NCBI GenBank assembly: GCA_035532215.1
Contig: DATKRK010000137.1
Coordinates: forward strand, 1-5,045
Origin: JAICIG01 sp035532215
GTDB lineage: Bacteria; Planctomycetota; Planctomycetia; Pirellulales; JAICIG01
Direction of reading: 5' to 3'
DNA: 5,045 nucleotides
The translations under genes were made by a program, and so were the position numbers. This document shows positions 4,996 to 5,045 of this stretch, piece after piece. Each line of letters begins with the position of its first letter. The stretch's first letter is position 1. Under the pieces are notes generated by a model. It had not been told where the DNA came from. It saw only the letters and a program-made list of their open reading frames with translations, and did not search any database.

Positions 4996-5045
4996 CGTTG
5001 TTCTACACATCTTTTTACTTGCATTTTCCCGACAGACTTCGGCCA

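Overview
This window looks like chromosomal DNA from a high-GC planctomycete, most likely of the Pirellulales type. That placement is an inference from four things: a DUF1570-like secreted peptidase, a membrane-anchored von Willebrand A (vWA) protein with a low-complexity linker, short hairpin repeats in every gene-free gap, and weak or absent Shine-Dalgarno sequences on the minus-strand genes. No 16S or other phylogenetic marker is present.

Layout. Bases 1-120 hold no gene I can support, only a 20-base palindrome at 52-71. Bases 121-1188 (minus) encode a membrane-anchored vWA protein. Bases 1189-1624 are a divergent intergenic region. It holds a convincing minus-strand promoter for the vWA gene, two GC-rich hairpin repeats with a 17-bp direct repeat, a 7-bp inverted repeat and a TATAAT promoter for the plus-strand genes. 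Bases 1625-2212 and 2225-3178 (plus) are def (peptide deformylase) and fmt (methionyl-tRNA formyltransferase), 12 bases apart and so almost certainly one operon. Bases 3179-3429, between convergent genes, carry a long near-perfect hairpin that runs into a four-copy 40-bp tandem repeat. Bases 3430-4707 (minus) encode a secreted HEXXH metallopeptidase-like protein with a C-terminal domain resembling the LecA/PA-IL sugar-binding fold. Bases 4708-5045 hold a probable promoter for that gene, an operator-like palindrome and a cluster of three small hairpins; I see no gene there.

How the genes work together. Fmt formylates the initiator Met-tRNA and Def removes the formyl group from the new protein, so the operon holds both ends of the N-formylmethionine cycle. 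The two minus-strand genes encode envelope or secreted proteins with no evident link to it or to each other.

I see no phage, insertion sequence, CRISPR array, tRNA, rRNA or defence system. The most notable content is the intergenic hairpin repeats, two of which show one left arm followed by repeated right arms, and the peptidase plus lectin-like fusion. I did not find a clearly new multi-gene system here.
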